A stretch of DNA of 64,000 bases from Pseudomonas paraglycinae (lineage in GTDB: Bacteria > Pseudomonadota > Gammaproteobacteria > Pseudomonadales > Pseudomonadaceae), in contig NZ_BQHR01000016.1 of the NCBI RefSeq assembly GCF_021601625.1, positions 1 through 64,000 on the forward strand, written 5' to 3'. A program made the translations under genes and the position numbers. Positions 1 through 10,162 of this stretch are shown here, piece after piece; positions within the stretch are counted from its first letter, which is position 1; every line of letters starts with the position of its first letter. The notes under the pieces were generated by a model. The model was not told the DNA's origin, did no database searches, and was given only the letters and a program-made list of their open reading frames with translations.

Positions 1-69
1 AGAAGTGAAACGATGCATCGCCGATGGTAGTGTGGGGTTTCCCCATGTGAGAGTAGGTCATCGTCAAGA
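1..69 (+). rRNA. rrf: 5S ribosomal RNA, 3' part
   Basis: The first bases match the 3' part of Pseudomonas 5S rRNA from memory: a GAAACGATGCATCGCC stretch, the GGGGTTTCCCC helix and the closing GTAGGTCATCGTCAAG. The 5' part lies outside the window, so this is the end of an rRNA operon transcribed rightward. The exact 3' end is uncertain by a few bases. Confidence 0.9.
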
Positions 70-79
70 TTAAATTCCG

Positions 80-115
80 AAACCCCAATTGCGAAAGCAG
101 TTGGGGTTTTGTTTT
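80..115 (+). terminator. rRNA operon terminator
   Basis: AAACCCCAATTGC and GCAGTTGGGGTTTTG form a strong hairpin closed by a T-rich tail just after the 5S end. It is placed to end the rRNA transcript before recC. Confidence 0.85.
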
Positions 116-223
116 GCCCGCAGGAAAGTTCTTACAGCATTCTCAGCCGCCTTGCGGCTGTCGCCGCCGGCCGACAATGCTAAGGTTCAGCCCTAGCTTT
201 TGTACTTTTCCAAGGAAGCCTTC

Positions 224-3200
224 ATGCCGGACACCCAGTCCCTCAACGCTGCATTCATGGTCGTTCAGAGCAACAGCCTGGATGAACTGCGCAGCCTTGT
301 GATCAGCATCATGCGGCGCTATCCACTGGCTCCCCTGGAGAACGAAATCGCGCTCGTACAGAGCAACGGCATCGCTCAATGGCTCAAGCTGGCACTGGCT
401 GAGGACCCTGAAGAGGACGACTCCGGCGGCTGTGGTATCGCCGCCGCTATTGATGTGCAACTGCCGGGCAGTTTCATGTGGCAGCTTTACCGGATGGTTC
501 TGGGACGAGAGGAAATTCCGGCAAAGTCGCTGCTCGACAAGGCACCGTTGACCTGGCGTCTGATGCGCCTGTTGCCACAGGTCATCACCCGTCCGCATTT
601 CGAACCGCTACAACGCTTTCTCACCCATGACAGTGATCTGCGCAAACGCTACCAGTTGTCCGAACGTCTGGCAGACCTCTTCGACCAATACCAGGTTTAC
701 CGCGCTGATTGGCTTGAGGACTGGGCAGAGGGGCATCATCAACTCCGAAATGTAAGAGGTGAAGCGAAGCCGCTCTCGCCGACCAGTTGCTGGCAGGCAG
801 AATTGTGGCGCGCTCTGCTGGACGATGTGGGCGAGCAAGGCATGGCCCAGAGTCGCGCGGGCGTGCACCAGCGGTTCATGGAGCGCATCAACAGTCTTGA
901 ACGCGCACCGACCGGACTTCCACAGCGAGTGATCGTTTTCGGAATTTCCTCGTTGCCCGCCCAGGTACTGGAAGCATTGGCCGGGTTGTCTCGTTTCAGC
1001 CAGGTTTTATTGTGCGTCCATAACCCCTGTCGTTATCACTGGGCCGATATCGTTGCCGACAAGGATCTCTTGCGTCATCAGTACAAGCGGCAGGCCCGAA
1101 AAAACGGCATGCCTGTGGTGCTGGATTCGGAATCGCTCCACCAACATGCTCACCCGCTCCTCGCAGCGTGGGGCAAGCAAGGTCGCGATTACATCAACCT
1201 ACTCGACAGCCACGACGAGCCGGACAGCTATCGCGCAGCATTTCGCAACGGACGTATCGATCTGTTCAGCGAAAACCAGCCGAAGAACATGCTCAATCAG
1301 TTACAGGACGACATTCTGGAGCTGCGGCCGCTCAGCGAGACTCGAGCGCTCTGGCCGGCAGTCGATCTGACTCAAGACGATTCGATCCGCTTTCACATTG
1401 CCCATAGCGCCCAGCGCGAAGTGGAGATTCTTCACGACCAGCTCTTGGCCCGTTTCAGTGCCAACCGTCAATTACGCCCTCGCGATGTGATCGTGATGGT
1501 GCCTGACATTGATAGTTATGCGCCGCATATCCGCGCCGTATTTGGCCAACTGGATCGTCAGGATCCACGCTTCATTCCTTTCACCATGGCCGATCAGGGG
1601 CAGCGCGGACGGGATCCATTACTGATCGCTGTCGAGCATCTGCTCAAGCTGCCGGACAGTCGTTTCCCCGTCAGTGAAATTCTCGACCTGCTCGACGTTC
1701 CTGCGTTACGCGCCAGGTTTGGTGTGCAGGAGCGAGACTTGCCGACTCTGCATCGCTGGATCGAAGGTGCCGGCGTGCGTTGGGGCATCGATGCGGGGCA
1801 ACGGGCAGAGCTGGGATTACCCGATGAGCTGGAGCAAAACAGTTGGCGTTTCGGCCTGCGTCGGATGTTGCTCGGTTATGCGGTCGGCAGTTCCGGAGCC
1901 TGTGGAGATATCGAGCCCTACGATGAAATCGGCGGTCTCGATGCCGCGTTGATCGGCCCGTTGGTAGCGTTGCTGGATGCACTGGAACTCTCGCATCAGC
2001 AACTGATGAAACCCGCGCAACCACAGGAATGGGGGCATCGGCTTCAGGCATTGATGCAACTGTTTTTCAAGCCCGAAGATGAGCATGACGACTACCTGCT
2101 GGCTCAACTCGAGGAGTTGCGCGAAACCTGGCTGGAAACCTGCGAGGCCGTCGGTCTGCTGGACGAGCTGCCACTGACCGTCGTCCGCGAGGCCTGGCTG
2201 GCGGGACTGGATCAGGGGCGTCTGTCGCAGCGCTTCCTGGCCGGTGCCGTGAACTTTTGCACACTGATGCCGATGCGCGCGATCCCGTTCAAGCTGGTTT
2301 GCCTGTTGGGAATGAACGATGGCGATTATCCACGCGCTCAACCGCCGCTGGACTTCGATCTCATGGGCAGCGACTACCGGCCGGGAGATCGATCCCGTCG
2401 GGAGGATGATCGCTATCTTCTGCTCGAAGCGCTCTTGTCCGCCCGTCATCAGCTTTACATCAGTTGGGTGGGCCGCAGCATTCGCGACAACAGCGAGCGG
2501 CCAGCCTCTGTGTTGATCGGCCAGTTGCGCGATCATCTCGCCAATGGATGGCGATCGGTCGACGACAACGAAGATCTTCTGATTGCCATGACTCAGGAGC
2601 ATCCGTTGCAGCCATTCAGTTCGCGCTACTTCCATGAGGAAGACAAACTGTTCAGCTATGCCAGCGAATGGCAGGTGCTGCATCAACCTCACGAACAGAA
2701 TGACATCGCAACAATGCTTGCCCCCCATGTTCAGGAGGAACCGTTGAGTCTGGAGCTGCTGCAGGACTTCCTGCGCAATCCGGTTCGACACTTTTTCACT
2801 CAGCGACTCAAGGTTTACTTTGAAGCGGCGCAGGTACCTCAGGCTGACGAGGAACCCTTTGTGCTGGATGCGTTGCAGCGATACATGCTCAGCGACAGCT
2901 TGCTCGGGGCAGCCTTGAGACACCCGGACAATGTTGATCAGGCGCTCGAGTCTCAAGCCCGACGCCTGCAGAACAGCGGACTGCTGCCCATGGCCGGGTT
3001 CGGTGAATGCCTTCAACGAGAGTTGATCGAGCCTTTGCCAGACTTGTTGCAACGATATCAACAGCTGTTGGCGTTATGGCCGACACCGCTAACCAACGCG
3101 CTACCGATCAATTTTGAATGGCAGGAACTGCGCCTTGAAGGATGGCTAGGCGGTTTGCACCGGCGCGCCGATGGCGGCGTACTGTCTGTCACAACAATCC

Positions 3201-3676
3201 CCAACAGCATAGGCTCGATCAAGAGCCGCAAATGGCATCGCATGACCAAGCCCTGGGTCAGCCATCTCGTCGCGTGCGCCAGTGGACTCTCCCTGACGAC
3301 CGCACTGGTGGCCAGTGATGACACGCTCCTTCTTGAACCTCTTGAGCGGACTCGAGCGGGGCGAATTCTCGAGGATCTGCTGCTCGCCTGGCAGACGGGC
3401 ATGTGCCAGCCACTTCCGGTCGCGGTGAAAACGGCTTTTGCATGGCTGGCCCAGACCGATCCGGTCAAGGCTGAAGCGGCTGCCCGTAAAGCCTATGAGG
3501 GCGATGGTCAGACCAGCGAAGGCGAGCGGCGTGAAAGTCCGGCTCTATCCCGACAATTCGTCGACTTCGATGCACTGCAGGCGGATGAAACATTCTCCGG
3601 TTGGTGTGATGCACTGTATCGCCCTTTGCTTGAGGCACCGTGGCGTTCATGGACCCAAGAGGAGGCAGGCGCATGA
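224..3676 (+). CDS. recC: RecC, exodeoxyribonuclease V gamma subunit
   Basis: This 1,150-residue protein is the RecC subunit of the RecBCD helicase-nuclease, which processes double-strand DNA ends and recognises Chi in the scanning channel. The N-terminus (MVVQSNSLDELRSLV) and the block around residues 690-710 (AIPFKLVCLLGMNDGDYPR) are typical of RecC, which has an inactivated helicase fold and so no intact Walker motifs. The ATG at 224 was chosen because AGGAAG lies 6 bases upstream; an upstream TTG at 200 has no comparable site. The stop overlaps the recB start as ATGA, so recC, recB and recD should be translated together. The identification is secure. Confidence 0.96.
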   Translation: MPDTQSLNAAFMVVQSNSLDELRSLVISIMRRYPLAPLENEIALVQSNGIAQWLKLALAEDPEEDDSGGCGIAAAIDVQLPGSFMWQLYRMVLGREEIPAKSLLDKAPLTWRLMRLLPQVITRPHFEPLQRFLTHDSDLRKRYQLSERLADLFDQYQVYRADWLEDWAEGHHQLRNVRGEAKPLSPTSCWQAELWRALLDDVGEQGMAQSRAGVHQRFMERINSLERAPTGLPQRVIVFGISSLPAQVLEALAGLSRFSQVLLCVHNPCRYHWADIVADKDLLRHQYKRQARKNGMPVVLDSESLHQHAHPLLAAWGKQGRDYINLLDSHDEPDSYRAAFRNGRIDLFSENQPKNMLNQLQDDILELRPLSETRALWPAVDLTQDDSIRFHIAHSAQREVEILHDQLLARFSANRQLRPRDVIVMVPDIDSYAPHIRAVFGQLDRQDPRFIPFTMADQGQRGRDPLLIAVEHLLKLPDSRFPVSEILDLLDVPALRARFGVQERDLPTLHRWIEGAGVRWGIDAGQRAELGLPDELEQNSWRFGLRRMLLGYAVGSSGACGDIEPYDEIGGLDAALIGPLVALLDALELSHQQLMKPAQPQEWGHRLQALMQLFFKPEDEHDDYLLAQLEELRETWLETCEAVGLLDELPLTVVREAWLAGLDQGRLSQRFLAGAVNFCTLMPMRAIPFKLVCLLGMNDGDYPRAQPPLDFDLMGSDYRPGDRSRREDDRYLLLEALLSARHQLYISWVGRSIRDNSERPASVLIGQLRDHLANGWRSVDDNEDLLIAMTQEHPLQPFSSRYFHEEDKLFSYASEWQVLHQPHEQNDIATMLAPHVQEEPLSLELLQDFLRNPVRHFFTQRLKVYFEAAQVPQADEEPFVLDALQRYMLSDSLLGAALRHPDNVDQALESQARRLQNSGLLPMAGFGECLQRELIEPLPDLLQRYQQLLALWPTPLTNALPINFEWQELRLEGWLGGLHRRADGGVLSVTTIPNSIGSIKSRKWHRMTKPWVSHLVACASGLSLTTALVASDDTLLLEPLERTRAGRILEDLLLAWQTGMCQPLPVAVKTAFAWLAQTDPVKAEAAARKAYEGDGQTSEGERRESPALSRQFVDFDALQADETFSGWCDALYRPLLEAPWRSWTQEEAGA

Positions 3677-6600
3677 GCAACCAACAGCCGCTCGCCCTGG
3701 CATTCCCGTTAAGAGGCAGTCAACTAATCGAAGCCAGTGCGGGCACTGGCAAGACGTTCACCATTTCGGCGTTGTATCTGCGGTTGATCCTCGGCCACGG
3801 AGGCGAGGCGAGCGGTTTCGGTCGTGAGCTGTTGCCCCCGCAGATTCTCGTGGTGACCTTCACCGACGCGGCCACCAAAGAACTGCGCGAACGTATACGC
3901 ACGCGTCTGGCCGAGGCCGCCCGTTTCTTTCGTGACGAGACGCCTCCCCCTGATACGCTGATCGATGAACTGCGTGCACAGTTCGATCCGCAACAATGGC
4001 CCGGTTGCGCGAACCGCCTGGATATCGCCGCGCAATGGATGGACGAAGCCGCCGTTTCGACGATCCACAGTTGGTGTCAGCGAATGTTGCGCGAGCATGC
4101 GTTCGACAGCGGCAGTCTGTTTACCCAGACCCTGGAAACCGATCACAGCGACCTGCTCGGCGAAGTGCTGCGCGATTATTGGCGGCTGTTCTGCTATCCG
4201 ATGCAGGGCGATGCATTGAGCTGGGTCCGCAGTCACTGGGGAGGTCCGGCGGCCCTGTTACCGCGAGTGCGTGGGCTGTTTGGCACCGAGCGCGAAGCGG
4301 ACTCTGACAAGACCCCCTCCGAGCTGATCGAAGAATGCCTGCAGGAACGCCGTGCGGCATTGGTGGAGTTGAAGGGACCATGGCGGCAGTGGGCCGATGA
4401 GTTGCTCGCGATCTGTCATCAGGGCGTCGCCAACAAAACCGTGGACGGGCGCAAGATGCAAGCCCGCTATTTCGAACCCTGGTTCGAAAAGCTCAAGGCC
4501 TGGGCCGAGGACGAGTCGTTCGAGCAACTGGATATCGGCACCGGGTTCGCCAGGCTCACGCCGGAGGGCATGGCTGAAGCCTGGAAGGGCGAGCCGCCGA
4601 GTCACCCGGGCCTGGATGCCATGCCTGTGCTCAAGTCGAGCCTCGACAATTTGCCGACGCCCGATGCGGCCGTGCTGCAGCATGCTGCCAAATGGGTCGG
4701 TGCCCGCTTTGAAGACGAGAAGCGCCGTCGAGCCGAAATGGGTTTCGACGACATGCTATTGCGTCTGGACTCGGCCTTGCAATCCGACGGTGGGGAGCGG
4801 CTCGCCACGCTCATCCGCGAGCAGTTCCCGGTCGCCCTGATCGATGAGTTCCAGGACACGGACCCGGTGCAGTACCGGATCTTCGAAAGCATCTATCGCA
4901 TTGAAGAGAATAACCCCGAGACCGGGCTGTTCCTGATTGGCGACCCCAAGCAGGCGATCTATGCCTTCCGTGGCGCGGACATCTACACCTACCTGCGAGC
5001 CCGCCAGGCCACAACCGGACGCCTGCATACCCTGGGCACCAACTTCCGTTCCAGTCACGGGATGGTCAGTGCGGTCAACCATGTTTTCGAACGTGCCGAG
5101 TCCCGTGAGCAAGGGTGCGGAGCATTTCTGTTCCGAGAGAAAAGTGGCGATAACCCGGTGCCGTTCCAGCCTGTGGAGGCTCAGGGTCGTAAAGAACATT
5201 TGCAGGTATCCGGGCTGGACGTACCGGCGCTGAACATCTGGCATTTATCCACCGACAAACCACTGTCCGGGGCGGTTTATCGCCAGCAGTTGGCGGCGGC
5301 CTGCGCCAGTGAGATCACGACTCTGCTCAATGGCGGGCAAACCGGTCGTGCCGGGTTTGCGCAGGACGGCAAGGATTGGCGTGGGCTGCGGCCAGCGGAC
5401 ATTGCGATCCTGGTGCGCGATGGTAAAGAGGCGCAGGCGGTACGCGGTGAGCTTGCAGCGCGCGGAGTCCGCAGCGTTTATCTGTCGGACAAGGACTCGG
5501 TCTTTGCCGCACAGGAAGCCCATGACCTGTTGTCGTGGCTCAAGGCGTGCGCCGAGCCGGATGTCGAACGCTCCCTGAAAGCGGCGCTGGCGTGCATCAC
5601 GCTGAACCTGCCGCTGGCTGAGCTGGAACGTCTGAATCAGGACGAGTTGCTCTGGGAAACCCGGGTCATGCAGTTCCGAGGTTATCGTGAGCTCTGGCGC
5701 AAGCAAGGGGTGCTGCCGATGTTGCGGCGCCTGCTGCACGACTTTCAACTGCCGCAGATGCTCATCGCCCGCAGTGATGGCGAGCGGGTGCTGACCAACC
5801 TGTTGCACCTGTCGGAGTTGTTGCAACAGGCCGCGTCGGAACTCGATGGCGAGCAGGCACTGATCCGTCATCTGGCCGAGCATCTGGCGCTGTCAGGGCA
5901 GGCAGGTGAAGAGCAGATCCTGCGTCTTGAAAGCGACGAACAACTGGTCAAGGTCGTGACCATTCACAAGTCCAAAGGGCTTGAATACCCGTTGGTGTTC
6001 CTGCCTTTCATCTGCTCGGCCAAACCCGTGGATGGCAGTCGATTGCCGCTGCATTACCACGATGAGTCCGGCAAGGCCCGCATCAGTCTGAAGCCCGACG
6101 CCGAACTGATCGCCCTGGCGGACAACGAGCGCCTGGCGGAGGATCTGCGTTTGCTCTACGTCGCGCTGACTCGCGCACAACATGCGTGCTGGCTCGGGGT
6201 GACGGATCTCAAACGCGGCAATCACAGCAGCTCGGTGCTGCATCTTTCTGCACTGGGCTATCTGTTGGGCGGTGGCGCAACGTTGGGTGAATCCAGCGGA
6301 TTGGCCCGCTGGCTGGACGATCTGCAACAGGATTGTTCGGCGCTGAGCGTTGTTGAAATGCCGGCAGCCACCAGCGAGGAGTACCAGCCTCCGCGTAACG
6401 AAGCCACGCTACGTGCCACCCTTTTACCGAGCCGCAGGGCCAGCGAAAACTGGTGGATCGCATCGTACAGCGCCTTGCGCATCAGTGACGTGCTGAGCGT
6501 CGGCAATGACGAAGCTCCCGACAGTCCGCAAGCGCAAAAGCTGTTCGACGACGAACGCCTCGATCCTGAAGCTCCGCGCGAGATCATCGCCGGCGGAGCT

Positions 6601-7362
6601 GACATTCATCGCTTCCCTCGCGGACCGAATCCGGGAACGTTTCTTCACGGTTTGCTCGAGTGGGCGGGTGAGGAGGGCTTCGCGGTCACCCGCGAGTCGC
6701 TCGATGATGCGATCGCCCGGCGTTGCAATCGACGGGGTTGGGAGGGCTGGATCACCACCCTCGGCGACTGGTTGCAGCACTTGCTCAAACTGCCACTGCC
6801 TGCGGGCTTCGACCAACCGCCAGTGGTGCTTGAGCAATTGAAGCAATATCGGGTCGAGATGGAGTTCTGGTTCGCCAGCCACAAAGTCGACGTGCTCAAG
6901 CTCGACGAACAGGTGCGTCAATTCACTCACAACGGTGTGGCCCGGGTCGGCGCCGAAGCGGTGCAGCTCAATGGCATGTTCAAAGGCTTTATCGACCTGA
7001 CGTTCGAGCACGAAGGTCGTTACTACGTGGCGGATTACAAATCCAACTGGCTGGGTGTCGATGACGCTGCGTACACCGAACGGGCCATGGAGCAGTCAAT
7101 TCTCGACAACCGTTACGACCTGCAATACGTGTTGTACCTGTTGGCACTGCATCGTCAGCTCAAGGCGCGGCTTGCCGATTACGACTACGACCGGCATATC
7201 GGCGGCGCGTTGTATCTGTTCCTGCGCGGGACACGGGCCCCTGGCGGTGGCGTTTACTTCGCGCGACCACCAAGGGCGCTGATCGAGCGTCTGGACTTGA
7301 TGTTCCAGGGCAAACCGCAACCCAAGGCCGAGCCCGCGTGGGAACAGGGAGTATTGCTATGA
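3673..7362 (+). CDS. recB: RecB, exodeoxyribonuclease V beta subunit
   Basis: A 1,229-residue UvrD-type 3'-5' helicase with a C-terminal nuclease. Walker A is at residues about 20-30 (EASAGTGKTFT), motif II near residue 389 (LIDEFQDTDPVQY), and the late helicase motifs include VVTIHKSKGLEYPLVF and LLYVALTRAQ. The nuclease core is visible near residues 1105-1125 as GFIDL followed by VADYKSNWLG, carrying the metal-binding Asp and the Lys. The start at 3673 overlaps the recC stop and gives the usual short N-terminus before the Walker motif. The gene ends in an ATGA overlap with recD. Nothing suggests loss of activity. Confidence 0.97.
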   Translation: MSNQQPLALAFPLRGSQLIEASAGTGKTFTISALYLRLILGHGGEASGFGRELLPPQILVVTFTDAATKELRERIRTRLAEAARFFRDETPPPDTLIDELRAQFDPQQWPGCANRLDIAAQWMDEAAVSTIHSWCQRMLREHAFDSGSLFTQTLETDHSDLLGEVLRDYWRLFCYPMQGDALSWVRSHWGGPAALLPRVRGLFGTEREADSDKTPSELIEECLQERRAALVELKGPWRQWADELLAICHQGVANKTVDGRKMQARYFEPWFEKLKAWAEDESFEQLDIGTGFARLTPEGMAEAWKGEPPSHPGLDAMPVLKSSLDNLPTPDAAVLQHAAKWVGARFEDEKRRRAEMGFDDMLLRLDSALQSDGGERLATLIREQFPVALIDEFQDTDPVQYRIFESIYRIEENNPETGLFLIGDPKQAIYAFRGADIYTYLRARQATTGRLHTLGTNFRSSHGMVSAVNHVFERAESREQGCGAFLFREKSGDNPVPFQPVEAQGRKEHLQVSGLDVPALNIWHLSTDKPLSGAVYRQQLAAACASEITTLLNGGQTGRAGFAQDGKDWRGLRPADIAILVRDGKEAQAVRGELAARGVRSVYLSDKDSVFAAQEAHDLLSWLKACAEPDVERSLKAALACITLNLPLAELERLNQDELLWETRVMQFRGYRELWRKQGVLPMLRRLLHDFQLPQMLIARSDGERVLTNLLHLSELLQQAASELDGEQALIRHLAEHLALSGQAGEEQILRLESDEQLVKVVTIHKSKGLEYPLVFLPFICSAKPVDGSRLPLHYHDESGKARISLKPDAELIALADNERLAEDLRLLYVALTRAQHACWLGVTDLKRGNHSSSVLHLSALGYLLGGGATLGESSGLARWLDDLQQDCSALSVVEMPAATSEEYQPPRNEATLRATLLPSRRASENWWIASYSALRISDVLSVGNDEAPDSPQAQKLFDDERLDPEAPREIIAGGADIHRFPRGPNPGTFLHGLLEWAGEEGFAVTRESLDDAIARRCNRRGWEGWITTLGDWLQHLLKLPLPAGFDQPPVVLEQLKQYRVEMEFWFASHKVDVLKLDEQVRQFTHNGVARVGAEAVQLNGMFKGFIDLTFEHEGRYYVADYKSNWLGVDDAAYTERAMEQSILDNRYDLQYVLYLLALHRQLKARLADYDYDRHIGGALYLFLRGTRAPGGGVYFARPPRALIERLDLMFQGKPQPKAEPAWEQGVLL

Positions 7363-9467
7363 ACCGGACATTCGCCGACCTGCTGCCAACGCCGCTGACC
7401 GCCGACAGCCTCGCGCAACTGACGCCCCTGACCCGTGCCGATGATCTGTTGCTGTTGCTGACCCAATGGGTCGAGCGTGGCTGGTTGCGGGCACTGGACA
7501 AGGCATTCGTGGCCTTTCTTCATGAGTTGGCACCCGATGTCGATCCGCTGGTGTTGCTCGCCGCCGCATTGACCAGTCACCAGCTCGGCCATGGTCATGT
7601 CTGTCTGGATCTGTTCGAAACCCTCAAGGCGCCGGATTTCGCTTTGTCCCTACCGCCAGAGGGGGATGCACAACCCGGCGTGTTGCTGCTGCCATCGCAA
7701 CTGCTCGAAACCCTCGACGGAGCGCACTGGTGCAAGGTACTGGCCGGCAGTTCGCTGGTGGCACTGGCCGCCGACGAAAGTGCGTCGTCGCAGGAACGCC
7801 CGCTGGTGTTGTCCGGCAAGCGCTTGTACTTGCGGCGCTATTGGGCCTACGAGCGGCGTATCGACAGCGCATTGCGTCAGCGGCTCGCGGAGCAGGAAGC
7901 GACACCATCCGATCTTGCACGGCGGCTGGACGAGCTGTTCGATCCAGCGCAGCGTGCGGATGTCATCGACTGGCAGAAACTCGCCTGCGCCCTGGCCACC
8001 CGAAGTGCCTTCAGCATCATCACGGGCGGTCCAGGTACCGGCAAGACGACGACGGTGGTCCGTTTGCTGGCGTTGCTCCAGGCACCTGCGGTCGAGGCGC
8101 ATCAACCATTGCGCATTCGGCTCGCGGCGCCTACCGGTAAAGCGGCGGCGCGGCTGACCGAGTCCATCAGTCAGCAGGTGCAATCGCTGAAGGTCGCTGA
8201 CAGCGTTCGGGGAAAAATCCCGACCGAGGTGACCACGGTGCACCGCCTGCTCGGCAGTCGTCCCGGCACGCGGCACTTTCGCCACCATGCCGGTAACCGT
8301 CTGCCCCTGGACGTTCTGGTGGTCGATGAAGCGTCCATGATCGACCTGGAAATGATGGCCAACCTGCTCGATGCCTTGCCGCCTCATGCCCGATTGGTGT
8401 TGCTGGGCGACAAGGATCAACTGGCCTCTGTGGAGGCGGGGGCGGTGCTGGGAGATTTGTGCCGCGATGCCGAAGCCGGTTGGTACAGTCCGCAGACTCG
8501 CCAGTGGCTGGAACAGGTGAGCGGCGAATCCCTGCAGGACAGCGGCTTGCACGAAGGCTCTGACGGCTCGCATCCGCTGGCCCAGCAAGTGGTGATGTTG
8601 CGTCACTCGCGGCGTTTCGGCGAGGGCAGCGGCATCGGCCAACTGGCGCGGCGGGTGAATCAGCAACTCCCGGACGAGGCTCGGCAGTTGCTGGAAGCCA
8701 AGACTCATGGAGATGTGTTTTCGTTGCCGCTTCAGAACGAGCACGACCGGAAACTTGAGCACCTGGTGCTCGATGGACACGGCGAAGGCCCTCACGGTTA
8801 TCGACATTATCTGAGCGTTTTGCGCGATCGACGTCCGGCGATGGGAACGCCGCTCGAACATTCAGGCTGGGTCGACTGGGCGCGTGACGTCCTGCGGGCC
8901 TTCGATACCTTCCAGTTGTTGTGCGCAGTGCGCAAAGGGCCGTGGGGTGTCGAGGGGCTGAACCAGCGCATCACCGACGCGTTACTCAAAGCGCGGCTGA
9001 TCGAAAGCGATCAGCAATGGTACGAAGGCCGGCCGGTGCTGATGACCCGAAATGACTACGGTCTGGGGCTGATGAACGGTGACATCGGTATCGCCCTGAA
9101 ATTGCCCGAGCGTGATGGCCCGGATGCCGGCAAGTCGGTGTTGCGAGTGGCGTTCCCGCGTAACGACGGGCGCGGCGGGGTGCGTTTCGTGCTGCCGAGC
9201 CGGCTCAACGATGTCGAGACCGTCTATGCGATGACCGTGCACAAGTCGCAGGGCTCGGAGTTTGCCCATACCGCGTTGATCCTGCCGGACGCCCTGAATC
9301 CCGTGTTGACCAAGGAGCTGATCTACACCGGAATTACCCGGGCCAAGGACTGGTTCACCTTGATCGAACCTCGGAGCGGCGTGTTTGAAGAAGCGGTGCA
9401 GCGCAAGGTGAAGCGCCTGAGTGGACTGATGCTGGAACTGGAAGAAGGGGCGCCGCATAAAGGATGA
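7359..9467 (+). CDS. recD: RecD, exodeoxyribonuclease V alpha subunit
   Basis: A 702-residue superfamily 1B 5'-3' helicase, the fast motor of RecBCD and the target of regulation by Chi. Walker A (ITGGPGTGKTTTV) is near residue 222, the DExx-type motif (VVDEASMIDLEM) near residue 321, and the C-terminal motif MTVHKSQGSEF with the following YTGITRAK matches the family. The start is fixed by the ATGA overlap with recB. It is the last gene of the recCBD unit; no strong terminator was found before yfiR, 119 bases downstream. Confidence 0.96.
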   Translation: MNRTFADLLPTPLTADSLAQLTPLTRADDLLLLLTQWVERGWLRALDKAFVAFLHELAPDVDPLVLLAAALTSHQLGHGHVCLDLFETLKAPDFALSLPPEGDAQPGVLLLPSQLLETLDGAHWCKVLAGSSLVALAADESASSQERPLVLSGKRLYLRRYWAYERRIDSALRQRLAEQEATPSDLARRLDELFDPAQRADVIDWQKLACALATRSAFSIITGGPGTGKTTTVVRLLALLQAPAVEAHQPLRIRLAAPTGKAAARLTESISQQVQSLKVADSVRGKIPTEVTTVHRLLGSRPGTRHFRHHAGNRLPLDVLVVDEASMIDLEMMANLLDALPPHARLVLLGDKDQLASVEAGAVLGDLCRDAEAGWYSPQTRQWLEQVSGESLQDSGLHEGSDGSHPLAQQVVMLRHSRRFGEGSGIGQLARRVNQQLPDEARQLLEAKTHGDVFSLPLQNEHDRKLEHLVLDGHGEGPHGYRHYLSVLRDRRPAMGTPLEHSGWVDWARDVLRAFDTFQLLCAVRKGPWGVEGLNQRITDALLKARLIESDQQWYEGRPVLMTRNDYGLGLMNGDIGIALKLPERDGPDAGKSVLRVAFPRNDGRGGVRFVLPSRLNDVETVYAMTVHKSQGSEFAHTALILPDALNPVLTKELIYTGITRAKDWFTLIEPRSGVFEEAVQRKVKRLSGLMLELEEGAPHKG

Positions 9468-9586
9468 AGGTGCCTTCGATTGCCGCCGATAATTGACCGA
9501 CCGGTCAGAGGTCGCTGTATCGCTGGTGTTCCAACCCTGTGCTATCGTTGCGGCATCATTTCGTAACGATCCAAGAGAATCCCTGC

Positions 9587-10162
9587 ATGAAGGTGGCTGT
9601 CTGGGCGACAGAGCGCGTAGTTGGCTGCAAGCAGGCGTTGCTTGCCGGTGTGCTCTGTTTGCTCACGGGTGTGGCCGCTGCCCAGGCTCAACCCTCGACG
9701 GGCATGGCCGAACAGCGGGCCAAATCCGTCACCCAGGTTGTCCTCGGTATCCTCAGTTATGCGCGCTGGCCGGTGGAGCCGGCGCAGTTACGCCTGTGCA
9801 TCGTCGGCCCGACCGAATACACCGATGACCTGGTCAAGGGCACGACGCAGGCCACGGGGCGTCCGGTCATCGTGCGTCGACTGTTGGCCGACAATCCGGC
9901 CATCGTCAGCGAGTGCGACGCAGTCTACATCGGTAAGCTTACGACCGACGAACGCAGCCGGCTGTTCGCGTCCCTGATCGGCCATCCGGTGCTGAGCATC
10001 AGCGAAGGCGGCGATCAATGCACGGTCGGCAGCCTTTTCTGCCTGCGGGTCGGCGATGAACAAGTGTCGTTCGAGGTCAATCTCGACTCCGTCGCCCGCA
10101 GCGGCGTGCGCATTCATCCCAGCGTGCTGCAGTTGTCGCGCCGCAAACCGGCGGTGCCATGA
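9587..10162 (+). CDS. yfiR: YfiR, periplasmic repressor of the diguanylate cyclase YfiN
   Basis: A 191-residue exported protein. After a signal peptide (hydrophobic stretch about residues 18-32, cleavage likely after AQA) the mature domain has four cysteines (in LRLCIVG, VSECDAVY, DQCTV and LFCLRV), as expected for YfiR, which uses two disulfides. In Pseudomonas aeruginosa YfiR binds YfiN in the periplasm and keeps it inactive; reductive stress or YfiB sequestration releases it. The ATG at 9587 precedes the signal peptide directly; a longer frame from 9539 would bury it. The end overlaps yfiN as ATGA. Confidence 0.93.
   Translation: MKVAVWATERVVGCKQALLAGVLCLLTGVAAAQAQPSTGMAEQRAKSVTQVVLGILSYARWPVEPAQLRLCIVGPTEYTDDLVKGTTQATGRPVIVRRLLADNPAIVSECDAVYIGKLTTDERSRLFASLIGHPVLSISEGGDQCTVGSLFCLRVGDEQVSFEVNLDSVARSGVRIHPSVLQLSRRKPAVP

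Noticed and set aside
1817-3061. Minus-strand frame within recC
   Set aside because: Shadow of the intact recC gene, with typical antisense composition.
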